Source of the DNA: Planctomycetota bacterium
GTDB taxonomy: Bacteria > Planctomycetota > Phycisphaerae > Sedimentisphaerales > Anaerobacaceae
DNA: 55,017 nt
Assembly (NCBI GenBank): GCA_013349615.1
Contig: DUZJ01000013.1
Coordinates: 1 to 55,017, forward strand
Reading direction: 5' to 3'
Below are positions 44,380-51,801 of the stretch, one piece after another. A program made the position numbers and the translations under genes. The notes under the pieces are model-generated. The model made no database searches, was not told the origin of the DNA, and saw only the letters and a list, made by a program, of their open reading frames with translations. Position 1 is the stretch's first letter, and the number at the start of each line of letters is the position of its first letter.

Positions 44380-44399
44380 AACGTTATTCCAAACTGGGC

Positions 44400-44426
44400 T
44401 CACAATAAATCAAGCGGCGGAACCAT
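44400..44426 (-). CDS. Eight-codon leader micro-ORF overlapping a GTG start of the giant gene
   Basis: An ATG at 44426 opens MVPPLDLL and ends with TGA at 44402-44400. A strong Shine-Dalgarno (GGGGAGGG, core GGAGG at 44435-44439) sits 8 bases before it, whereas the ATG at 44379 has none. The stop overlaps an in-frame GTG of the giant gene (GTGA, 44403-44400). The arrangement is that of a translationally coupled leader. The peptide itself has no recognisable function. Expression is inferred only from the SD, the spacing and the overlap. Confidence 0.5.
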   Translation of the reverse strand: MVPPLDLL

Positions 44427-44434
44427 CCTCAATC

Positions 44435-44439
44435 CCTCC
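44435..44439 (-). promoter_or_regulatory. Shine-Dalgarno of the leader micro-ORF
   Basis: The core GGAGG within GGGGAGGG is the best ribosome-binding site upstream of the giant gene. It is placed 8 bases before the micro-ORF ATG and about 31 bases before the in-frame GTG, so it can serve the giant gene only through coupling or re-initiation. Confidence 0.6.
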
Positions 44440-44487
44440 CCATTCTTCTCGCAACACACCAGAACACCATCACGAAACCAAACTTTC

Positions 44488-44517
44488 TTTATACTATATA
44501 CCCACCAAATGTGTCAA
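44488..44517 (-). promoter_or_regulatory. Predicted sigma-70-type promoter of the giant gene
   Basis: On the minus strand TTGACA (44517-44512, a perfect -35) is followed after 18 bases by TATAAA (44493-44488). Transcription would begin near 44481, giving a leader of roughly 100 bases that contains the micro-ORF. No other comparable pair was seen between here and the start codon. Confidence 0.6.
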
Positions 44518-44794
44518 GTAGAAAATCCTGAGATTTTGTAGAGATTCTTGCATTCGACCAAAAAAACTGCCGCAGAGTTTCCAGGTCGCCTGCCTAAAAA
44601 CTTCTTTAGTCCTTTACATAAAGGCACTTATGGTAATATGAGGAAGTGTGTAATCTAAACCGACTTTTTTCAAGAGCCAAATTTAGGCGCAAAAATTATC
44701 GCTGCGTCTCACACCGGCAAAGAGTTTTTTATACGCCTCAATCACACATTCGGGAACACTTACAATAATTCAAAACTTTTTTTCGATTATTTAC
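44518..44794. other. Divergent intergenic core
   Basis: The 277 bases between the two predicted promoters are AT-rich and hold no supported gene. The one symmetric element is CCTTTA-CA-TAAAGG at 44611-44624, a 14-base palindrome with 6-base arms that could be an operator. No RNA gene, terminator or riboswitch is evident. Confidence 0.5.
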
Positions 44795-44823
44795 TTGCAA
44801 TTTCACTTAACTATTGCTATAAT
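44795..44823 (+). promoter_or_regulatory. Predicted extended -10 promoter of the adaptor-TolC operon
   Basis: TTGCAA at 44795-44800 (4 of 6 consensus), a 17-base spacer, and a perfect TATAAT at 44818-44823 that is preceded by TGC (extended -10, TTGCTATAAT). Transcription would begin near 44830, about 138 bases before the adaptor ATG. The same ten bases TTGCTATAAT occur in the promoter predicted for the opposing operon at 53805-53814. Confidence 0.65.
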
Positions 44824-44848
44824 AAAAGTTTATTAAAGCAGTAAAGAG

Positions 44849-44965
44849 GAGGATTTGATTCAAGAATTTCACGCTGAGATATCGTTGGTATGATAGTCCG
44901 TTCGAGATTAAAATAAATATAGATAGAAGAAAAGTTTACTGAGTAATATTTGAGAGGATTTGATT
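44849..44965 (+). repeat. Twelve-base direct repeat in the adaptor leader
   Basis: GAGGATTTGATT occurs at 44849-44860 and again at 44954-44965, immediately before the adaptor ATG. Each copy overlaps an SD-like purine run (AGGAGG and GAGAGG). The upstream copy could serve a 12-codon TTG-started frame ending at 44893. Alternatives are a translational operator or a decoy ribosome site. Confidence 0.4.
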
Positions 44966-44967
44966 AG

Positions 44968-45810
44968 ATGATTGCTAATAAGAGTTTTTGGTGTTCTTTG
45001 ATTATCTGTATTGTATCGCTGGCTATAGCGGCGCATGCAGGTGAAGATACTGGGATTGCAGCAATTACCATCCCAAGTGCAGATGTAACTCTGTCCTTTG
45101 TCCAGCCAGGTCGTATCGCTAAAGTACACGTCAAAGAGGGAAATAATGTAAAAGCGGGGGAACTACTCGTGCAGCAGGATGATGCCGCTAACCAGGCTCA
45201 ACTGATTCAGATAAAGGCACAGAGCGAAGACACAACACAAATAGAGGCGGCCCAGGCAAGTCTTGACCAAAAAAGGGTTGACCTCAAAAAGATTGAGTGG
45301 GTGGCCGAACGTGGTTCGGCCACAGAATTGGAAGTCGAACACGCACAGTTAGACGTAAAGATATCTGAGCTGTCGTTGAAAGTTGCCCAGTTTGAACATG
45401 AGCAGAATAAAAGGAAATACAAAGAGGCACAAATCCGTGTTGACAATATGAGCCTGAAAAACCCAATCGATGGAACAGTCGAGAAAGTTGAAGTCGAGGT
45501 TGGCGAATCCGTTAAAGGTCTGGATGATGTAATTCGCGTTGTCAGAACCGACCCACTCTGGATTGATGTTCCTGTGCCATTAGCAAAGGGTAAAACGCTC
45601 AAACTTGGACAAAGCACAAAAGTTAAGTTTCCGGACGCCGAACAGAGGCCTGTGGAAGGAAAGGTCATTTACATCTCAACGGTCGCCGATGCAGCCAGTG
45701 CCACATTGAGAACACGTATAGAAGTTCCCAACAAATTAAAGCGGCCGGCGGGTGAGCATATCCGTGTTGTATTTTCGGCTTTGGGAAAACAGTATGACGG
45801 CCAAAAATGA
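44968..45810 (+). CDS. Periplasmic adaptor (HlyD/RND-MFP family), first gene of plus operon
   Basis: The 280-residue product has a signal peptide with likely cleavage after AHA (A24/G25), so it works in the periplasm. Residues 45-72 (FVQPGRIAKVHVKEGNNVKAGELL) are the first half of a biotinyl-lipoyl domain, 74-157 form an alpha-helical hairpin, 160-182 (NPIDGTVEKVEVEVGESV) close the lipoyl domain, and 196-275 form the beta-barrel. It is short for the family. Adaptors of this kind bridge an inner-membrane transporter and a TolC-type channel. The ATG is preceded by GAGAGG with a 10-base gap. It is followed after 19 bases by the TolC-like gene, but no RND pump or ABC transporter gene is nearby, so the inner-membrane partner is probably encoded at 47613-53688. 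Assignment to the family is firm; the partner is inferred. Confidence 0.9.
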   Translation: MIANKSFWCSLIICIVSLAIAAHAGEDTGIAAITIPSADVTLSFVQPGRIAKVHVKEGNNVKAGELLVQQDDAANQAQLIQIKAQSEDTTQIEAAQASLDQKRVDLKKIEWVAERGSATELEVEHAQLDVKISELSLKVAQFEHEQNKRKYKEAQIRVDNMSLKNPIDGTVEKVEVEVGESVKGLDDVIRVVRTDPLWIDVPVPLAKGKTLKLGQSTKVKFPDAEQRPVEGKVIYISTVADAASATLRTRIEVPNKLKRPAGEHIRVVFSALGKQYDGQK

Positions 45811-45815
45811 AAATT

Positions 45816-45822
45816 GGAGGAG
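45816..45822 (+). promoter_or_regulatory. Strong Shine-Dalgarno that fixes a TTG start
   Basis: GGAGGAG lies 7 bases before TTG at 45830 and is the best ribosome site in the operon. The first ATG of the frame, at 45875, has nothing comparable. The TTG is therefore taken as the start of the TolC-like gene. Confidence 0.75.
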
Positions 45823-45829
45823 AATATAA

Positions 45830-47605
45830 TTGAACGCAAAAAAATCAACAAACAAGAATTGTATCACTTTCACTATGGTCAATCACATTAGTCTTAAAAT
45901 TCTGTTGGCCCTTGTTTTATTGTTCCAAATATCCGGCTGCCTTTCCGACGAGACAGCCGACCAGGCTATTATTGATGCCTACCAGAAAGCTGTTGTTGAA
46001 AAAGGCCCCCAGCGGCGTCTCGGCCGGATGGGGCTGGACTTTCTTAGACCAGCTTCTGAGCCTAATATACCTGCCCTCGAAATAACTAAGGACGAAGCCA
46101 GCGGGAAAAACATCGTTAATCTTACACTCGAAGATGCCGTGGTACGGGCATTGGCAAGTAGTCCGGAAATTAGTGTCGTTAGTTTTGACCCGGCCATCGC
46201 CAGAGAAGATATAACCAAAGCAGTTTCCGTGTTTGACGTTACGACTTTCGGAAGACTAAATAGTGAAAAAAACGACAATCCAACCGACAGTGTCTTCCAA
46301 GCCGGTCAATCTACTTCGCGTTTATGGGAGGCGGGTATCAAACAAAGAGGTGTCACGGGCGCAGAGTGGTCTCTTTCTTATGCCCTGACACGCAACTGGG
46401 ATGATTTGGCTTACAGGGACCTTCCCACCAGATATGAGCCTATGCTGTCTTTTCAAATAAAACAGCCCTTGTTACGCGATGCATGGCAGGAACTGAATCT
46501 CGCCGGAGTAAACATATCCAAATTAAATTACAAGATTGCTCTTGCCGGTTTCCGCCAGAAAACTGAAGATGTTGCCACTGAGGTCATCTCTTTGTACTGG
46601 ATTCTTCTGCAGGCCCGGCGTGACCTCGAAACACAGCAGCGCCTGCTGGATAAGACCCTTGAGACCTTTAGAAAAGTAGAAGACCGCAGGGACATCGACG
46701 CTACTACCGTACAAATCAAGCAGGCCGAAAGCGCTGTAAAGACACGCCAGGCGATGTTGTTTCAAGCAGAAAAAAGAGTTGGCGACGTACAGGATGCGTT
46801 GGTTAGATTGCTCTCCGACCACCAGTTGAATTTACTTGACGACTTTGAAATCGTCCCTGTTACAACACCCAGCAAGACGCCTACAAAAATCGAACAGGCC
46901 GAAGTATTAAAGTTGGCGATGGCAAACAACGCCCGAATTCAACAAGCGCAAATCGGGGTTGAAGTTGCGCAGATCAATGTCGATGTTGCAGAAAGGCAAA
47001 AAATGCCGCGGTTGGACCTGGTTGCTTCTGCAAGAATACAGGGCCTGTCCAGCACACAGGGCGATGCACATGACATGCTTAATAAAGCTGACTATACCAG
47101 TTGTGCGATAGGCATAACTTTTGAATTTCCACCCGGCAACCGCCAGCGCAAGGCCGAGTTTCGACGAAGAAAATTTGAGCGGTCAAAAGCTGTTTCCATT
47201 TTACAGAACGTTTCAGACCAGACGGCAACACAGGCAAAAGAAAGAATCAGGCTGGCCGGAACGGCCTACAAAGAGGTACAGGTCCAAAAGGAAGCCGCAG
47301 AGGCTGCCGGTATCCACTTACAGGCGCTAGAAGACAGCGAGACAATAAGGGAGAAATTGACACCTGAGTTTCTCCTCGTCAAACTACAGGCACAGGAGAC
47401 CGTAGCAAGTGCTCAACGGGCTGAAATAAAGGCTATTGTTGACTATAACATTGCACAGACAAGATTGGCTCAAACTACAGGAACAGTCCTGGACTTGCGT
47501 TATGTGCAAACGGCACTACCAACAACCTCGGACAGCAACGACAAAGCCAACCACAAAAGTGATACACCACCGGCAGAATCAAATGTTGTAGCTAAAGACA
47601 AGTAG
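45830..47605 (+). CDS. TolC-type outer-membrane efflux lipoprotein
   Basis: The 591-residue product is an outer-membrane factor. From the TTG start it has a hydrophobic leader ending in the lipobox ISGC (C37 lipidated). The two-copy OEP architecture is visible: residues ~97-330 open with LTLEDAVVRALASSPEI and include QPLLRDAWQELN and the long helix ISLYWILLQARRDLETQQRLL; the second half repeats the helix-hairpin-strand layout with AMANNARIQQAQIGVEVAQINVDVAERQKMPRLDLVASAR. It forms the channel through the outer membrane used by type I secretion or efflux. It is cotranscribed with the adaptor at 44968 (19-base gap) and ends 7 bases before the stop of the convergent SecA-like gene. Its tail is a Thr/Ser/Asn-rich region after VLDLRYVQT. 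Family assignment is firm; substrate is inferred from context to be the giant protein. Confidence 0.92.
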   Translation: MNAKKSTNKNCITFTMVNHISLKILLALVLLFQISGCLSDETADQAIIDAYQKAVVEKGPQRRLGRMGLDFLRPASEPNIPALEITKDEASGKNIVNLTLEDAVVRALASSPEISVVSFDPAIAREDITKAVSVFDVTTFGRLNSEKNDNPTDSVFQAGQSTSRLWEAGIKQRGVTGAEWSLSYALTRNWDDLAYRDLPTRYEPMLSFQIKQPLLRDAWQELNLAGVNISKLNYKIALAGFRQKTEDVATEVISLYWILLQARRDLETQQRLLDKTLETFRKVEDRRDIDATTVQIKQAESAVKTRQAMLFQAEKRVGDVQDALVRLLSDHQLNLLDDFEIVPVTTPSKTPTKIEQAEVLKLAMANNARIQQAQIGVEVAQINVDVAERQKMPRLDLVASARIQGLSSTQGDAHDMLNKADYTSCAIGITFEFPPGNRQRKAEFRRRKFERSKAVSILQNVSDQTATQAKERIRLAGTAYKEVQVQKEAAEAAGIHLQALEDSETIREKLTPEFLLVKLQAQETVASAQRAEIKAIVDYNIAQTRLAQTTGTVLDLRYVQTALPTTSDSNDKANHKSDTPPAESNVVAKDK

Positions 47606-47612
47606 GACTCTT

Positions 47613-49598
47613 CTACTCCGCTCCGGTAAAACCAAGCTGTTCGTCAAGCCAATGGTCGGTTCTCAAAACTGATTTACGCTGACGGAGAGCTAATCTTTCT
47701 GCACGACTTTGGGCAAGGCGAAATACACTACGCACAAAAGCCGAAGACATATATTCCTTAGCATTACCATATCTTTTCTTCAGACCGGCAGCTATGGTCT
47801 TGGCATACCGGGATACAACCTCATCTTCCAGGCTGAATATACCTTGAGCGCTTCCAGGGTCACCCTGCCGAGCTCCTCGACCGAACAATTGGCGGTCTAT
47901 CCTCGCCGATTCGTTGGGTTCAGCGGCAATAACATGCAGCCCTCCCAATCCCGTCACCCGGCGTCCAAGCTTGATGTCGGTACCTCGCCCGGCCATGTTC
48001 GTTGCCACGGTAATCTTTCCCCGTTGACCTGCCTCGGCAACGATTTGGGCCTCCTGCCGATGATAAACAGCATTGAGTACCTGATGTTCCAGGTTTTCGC
48101 TTTTAAGAAGCTCACTAACATGCTCGCTGGCTCGGACAGTTCGCGTTCCAACAAGAATTGGTCGCCCAATCTCATGAATGTCGCGAATCTCATCGACAAT
48201 TCTTGTCCATTTGGCTGATTCTGTAGGCAATACTATGGTTGGAAATTTTTTCCTTATGCACGGACGGTTCGTTGGAATTGTTACTACAGGCATGTGATAA
48301 ATTTGCCAAAACTCAGCGCTGGCCTCGGATGCCGTCCCCGTCATGCCGGACAGCTTACGATATATTCGAAAGAATCGTTGAAAGCTTATCCGAGCATACG
48401 TAGCTTTAGGCGCGTTAATCTCAACATCCTCCTTGGCCTCGATAGCCTGGTGCAGGCCGTCACGCCATGTGCGGTCCGGCATCATACGCCCGGTGAACTC
48501 ATCAACAATGACAATTTTGTCGTCCTCAATTACATAATGTTTACCAAGCAGATATAATTCTTTTGCAGTCAAAGCTTGATTTATCATTTCCAGGCGACGG
48601 CGTGTCCCTTTCCAAACTCCGCCGAGACCGTCGGTAAGTTCTGTCAAACGACTGCTGCCTTGATCCGTTAATTCAACTTCCCTGTATCGAGGATTAACTC
48701 GGTAGTCAGCTTCCGGTTGCAACTGGCCCGCAATATCAGCCGCCTGGTGAAAAGACTCAACCTGTTCCGGATTGGGTGCCTGGCCCGAAATAATAAGCGG
48801 CGTAACCGCCTCATCAACAAGAATTGAGTCAGCTTCATCTACAATAGCGTAATGCAAACCCCGCTGGACCAGCCTGTCCGTTGCCTGTCCGCCGCTCGTA
48901 GCCATCTTGGCGAGCAGCGTTGAGCACAATCCCCTCAACCGGCCTAATACAAGCCTGTCCCGGAGAAAATCTGCTGCCACCTCTTTGTTCGTGCAATAGG
49001 TTATATCAGCCAGGTAGGCTGCTCTGCGCTCAGCTGGAGGTGTTTGCTGTTCTATGTGGGCAACCGTCAGGCCGCAAAAATCATAAATCCTACCCATCCA
49101 TTCTGCATCACGCCCGGCCAGATAGTCATTGACTGTAATAACATGACAACCTCGTCCCCGCCAACCTGCCACCGTTACCGGCATCGTAGCTGTAAGCGTT
49201 TTGCCCTCACCAGTAGCCATCTCTGTAATACATCCGTCCTCAAGCGCCAAAGCGCCGGCAACCTGAACTAAAAACGGTCTTTCACCTATCTGCCGGTATG
49301 CCACTTCTCGAACTAATGCAAAAGCGCGCTCAAGGTCTGAAGAATTATCGCGGTTGCAGCGAAAAATCTCGCGCAGCTCACGGCTTCTCTGACGAAGCTT
49401 CGCGTTCGCCATTTCGGAAAAATGCTTTTCCAACGCCAATATTTTTTCGGCTTGTCGAAGAAACCTTCGTCGTCGCGGCACAAATCTGCCGACCAAACCA
49501 ATACCGGCGTCCGACACCGCATCAAGGCCCTTTGCCAAAGGCTTGCCCGATATTCGCTGCTCAAACATCCGCCAGGTTGCGCTTGGTATCGCTGCCAT
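47613..49598 (-). CDS. SecA-like ATPase, truncated (no helical wing or C-terminal domain)
   Basis: This 661-residue protein is a SecA homologue. Visible motifs are Walker A TGEGKT (129-134), VDEADS (253-258, Walker B), SGMTGTASE (417-425), TNMAGRGTDIKLG (533-545) and GRGARQGDPGS (573-583), where ordinary SecA has GRSGRQGDPG. The PPXD lies between about 225 and 370 (DEFTGRMMPDRTWRDG at its end). After the second nucleotide-binding fold only the start of the helical scaffold remains (SVFRLAQSRAERLALRQRKS), and the protein ends at 661. Housekeeping SecA is about 850-900 residues and carries wing, two-helix-finger and zinc tail. It starts one base after the protease stop, with CGGAGG about 12 bases ahead of the ATG, inside the upstream gene. 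It is probably the motor of a special export machine, not the general translocase; that part is inference. Confidence 0.93.
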   Translation of the reverse strand: MAAIPSATWRMFEQRISGKPLAKGLDAVSDAGIGLVGRFVPRRRRFLRQAEKILALEKHFSEMANAKLRQRSRELREIFRCNRDNSSDLERAFALVREVAYRQIGERPFLVQVAGALALEDGCITEMATGEGKTLTATMPVTVAGWRGRGCHVITVNDYLAGRDAEWMGRIYDFCGLTVAHIEQQTPPAERRAAYLADITYCTNKEVAADFLRDRLVLGRLRGLCSTLLAKMATSGGQATDRLVQRGLHYAIVDEADSILVDEAVTPLIISGQAPNPEQVESFHQAADIAGQLQPEADYRVNPRYREVELTDQGSSRLTELTDGLGGVWKGTRRRLEMINQALTAKELYLLGKHYVIEDDKIVIVDEFTGRMMPDRTWRDGLHQAIEAKEDVEINAPKATYARISFQRFFRIYRKLSGMTGTASEASAEFWQIYHMPVVTIPTNRPCIRKKFPTIVLPTESAKWTRIVDEIRDIHEIGRPILVGTRTVRASEHVSELLKSENLEHQVLNAVYHRQEAQIVAEAGQRGKITVATNMAGRGTDIKLGRRVTGLGGLHVIAAEPNESARIDRQLFGRGARQGDPGSAQGIFSLEDEVVSRYAKTIAAGLKKRYGNAKEYMSSAFVRSVFRLAQSRAERLALRQRKSVLRTDHWLDEQLGFTGAE

Positions 49599-49599
49599 C

Positions 49600-51786
49600 T
49601 CAAATATGGAACCTCCGCTGGAACAACTGTCTTAGAAACAGCCACCATTGAACCGCTAATGGCTTGGGCCGCAATTGAATTCTTGCCACTACACGTTGGC
49701 CGGTGAGCAAACGAACCGAGCTATCAGGGTCAGGTCTGATTCGAATCTCAAAAAACTTCTCTGCGGTCCTTATGCCGCGAGGGTCTTGTGAAAGCGTAGC
49801 CATGGAGCCGCCGACCGCATAGCCAAGTGCCTCAGATGGCAGCACCTCCAGGCCAGCAGGGAAAATCTTTTCTATCTCTCCTGTGAGCATCACATCAGGC
49901 TGTTTTTTCACTCGAATCTCAAGGTGCTTGAAAGCCTGCTCTACTAACATCGCAGCAAGTGCCTGGCCGGCGGTAGCACGGATAAGCACATTATCCAGGT
50001 TCGCAACAAAGCCAATTTGTTGTCCGCGGCGCAGATACATACCTCTGACTTTTTCAATATCCGGAGAAACCCATGTACCTGTCAGCGTCGGTTGCAGATG
50101 CAGTGAGGAAAGCTCAAAATCGACCCTTGCTATTTTCTCCTCCAACGCCTCTATCTGTTCGGACAAAATTTGCGCTGCGGCTATCTCACGCGTTTCAGCA
50201 ATACGTCGTCGAGTCTGGAGGACGCGAAGTTCAGCAAGTAAGCTCTTCTTCTCAGCGTCCAGCTCAGGATTAACAGCTTCGATAAGAGAATTACCATCCG
50301 GAGAGACGATTTGGCCTGAAGGTAAAAAATCAGAAACAAAGCCGTCACTTTCAACATGGACAATAGCTAAATCAACCGGCTCAACAATCCCTTCGACCCG
50401 ACAATAGTCGGGTACTCGAAGAATTCCCGTGCAAGCCGCTATCAAAGCCAGACTTCCTAATGTTGAGCCAACAGCCCGCCCGCGAACCCTGGCTAATTCC
50501 CCGCTGGTCGCTAAGTAGCGGATAAACTTGCCTAATGGAACCAAGACCCACGCAATTATTGCTGAAGTTGCAAAAAAAGGCACAAGGATGAACAGCTCTT
50601 CCGGCAATCTGTCATTTAGAAACAGTAAAATTCGGATACAGATAAATACACGATATGCCGTTGAAGCGATGCCATAGAATACAAACCAGACCTTCTCACC
50701 CCAACTGTGTGCAGGATTACGTACGCCCCTGACCTTCCAGCAGTACTTTTTGATGAGATAGTAAATATAAGATTTAGACCGTTGGCTCAGATTTGGTATC
50801 TCCACCAGGTCCGAAAGAACATAATAGGCATCAAACCTGAGAAGTGGGTTCCCGTTAAAAAGAAGCGTTGAGATACTCGCCACAAATATGATGTTATACG
50901 CAATTATATGCAGCGTTCCCGTGGACGTATTTGCCCAGACAATCGTTGCAATGGCCGCAGCAAAAAGCTCAACCATAACACCGGACATGCCGACAATCGC
51001 CCGGTGCCATTTCTTGCGGAACGCCCATGCACTGGATGCATCAACATAGGGCAGCGGCACAAAAACCAGAAACATAACACCCATAACATGTACCTGGCCG
51101 CCACTGCCGTTAAGCCTGCCGAATTTCTTACACACAAAAGCATGACCAAACTCATGAAAAACCTTGATTAATACCATACTCAAATACAACAGTACCAGGT
51201 TGCCCGGCGCCAGAACGTCAGAGCTCTGATAAACCAATTCCCTTATATTGCTGATAACAAAGTACAAGCCCGCTGATATTACTATCAGCCACAACATCAA
51301 GCCAATCAAACTGAAGAACCGTCCGAATATACCCACCCATCGGTCAAGAAAATGGTCCGGGTCCAGCAGTGGAATCCGAATAAACAGCAGGTTTGTAAAA
51401 AAACCCTGAATTTCACGTCTGATTCGTATCCGGTATCTGTTGAATAAACTTTCAGTATCAGGGGCCATCTCTGCATATAAGAGGTTTGAGGAGTATAGTT
51501 GTCCAAGGAGCTGTATGACCTCGCCCTGGGTAGGCGCTCTGTCTCCAAGCTGCTCACTACAAGTGTGCCAAACGTCAGCCACGGTCCGTCGTCCATCAAG
51601 CATGGCTATGAAGTGATAAGCATCGGTACTCATTCGAGAGAATTTGTTGTTGGCTGGATTCTCCAGGACGTACCACATCTGCCCTCGAAAATGCTGTCTA
51701 TAAACCTGTACACTTGCCAGCAATCTCGGCCGTAACTGGGCAACTCGATACCAGGCCTCATGAAAAGTAGGACGCTCAACAACCAT
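49600..51786 (-). CDS. PqqD-like domain / M50 site-2 protease / HlyD adaptor fusion
   Basis: The 728-residue protein joins three parts. Residues 31-105 form a PqqD-like winged helix (MWYVLENPANNKFSRMSTDA, LDGRRTVADVW), the fold used as peptide-recognition element in RiPP systems. Residues 150-455 are a multi-pass M50 protease with HEFGH at 211-215 and NPLLRFDAYYVLSDL at 313-327, where D319 replaces the usual zinc-binding Asp of a NPLLRFDGYY motif, so the active site looks complete. Residues 464-706 are a HlyD-type lipoyl (464-500), short hairpin (508-562) and beta-barrel part. It starts at an ATG with TAGGA about 8 bases upstream, 15 bases after the GAF-HlyD stop. It would span the inner membrane, expose the PqqD part in the cytoplasm and the HlyD part in the periplasm. 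Likely role: recognises and/or cleaves an exported substrate and connects to TolC. Role is inferred; domains are seen. Confidence 0.92.
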   Translation of the reverse strand: MVVERPTFHEAWYRVAQLRPRLLASVQVYRQHFRGQMWYVLENPANNKFSRMSTDAYHFIAMLDGRRTVADVWHTCSEQLGDRAPTQGEVIQLLGQLYSSNLLYAEMAPDTESLFNRYRIRIRREIQGFFTNLLFIRIPLLDPDHFLDRWVGIFGRFFSLIGLMLWLIVISAGLYFVISNIRELVYQSSDVLAPGNLVLLYLSMVLIKVFHEFGHAFVCKKFGRLNGSGGQVHVMGVMFLVFVPLPYVDASSAWAFRKKWHRAIVGMSGVMVELFAAAIATIVWANTSTGTLHIIAYNIIFVASISTLLFNGNPLLRFDAYYVLSDLVEIPNLSQRSKSYIYYLIKKYCWKVRGVRNPAHSWGEKVWFVFYGIASTAYRVFICIRILLFLNDRLPEELFILVPFFATSAIIAWVLVPLGKFIRYLATSGELARVRGRAVGSTLGSLALIAACTGILRVPDYCRVEGIVEPVDLAIVHVESDGFVSDFLPSGQIVSPDGNSLIEAVNPELDAEKKSLLAELRVLQTRRRIAETREIAAAQILSEQIEALEEKIARVDFELSSLHLQPTLTGTWVSPDIEKVRGMYLRRGQQIGFVANLDNVLIRATAGQALAAMLVEQAFKHLEIRVKKQPDVMLTGEIEKIFPAGLEVLPSEALGYAVGGSMATLSQDPRGIRTAEKFFEIRIRPDPDSSVRLLTGQRVVARIQLRPKPLAVQWWLFLRQLFQRRFHI

Positions 51787-51801
51787 ACTTTTTCCTAAAA
51801 C

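Noticed and set aside
44968-47605. Ordinary RND drug-efflux operon
   Set aside because: Adaptor and TolC are present but no RND pump gene follows. The neighbouring SecA/M50/HlyD genes and giant protein give a better context.
47613-49598. Housekeeping SecA
   Set aside because: Too short by about 200 residues, lacks wing, finger and zinc tail, has a changed GRSGRQGDPG motif and sits in an operon with adaptor genes.
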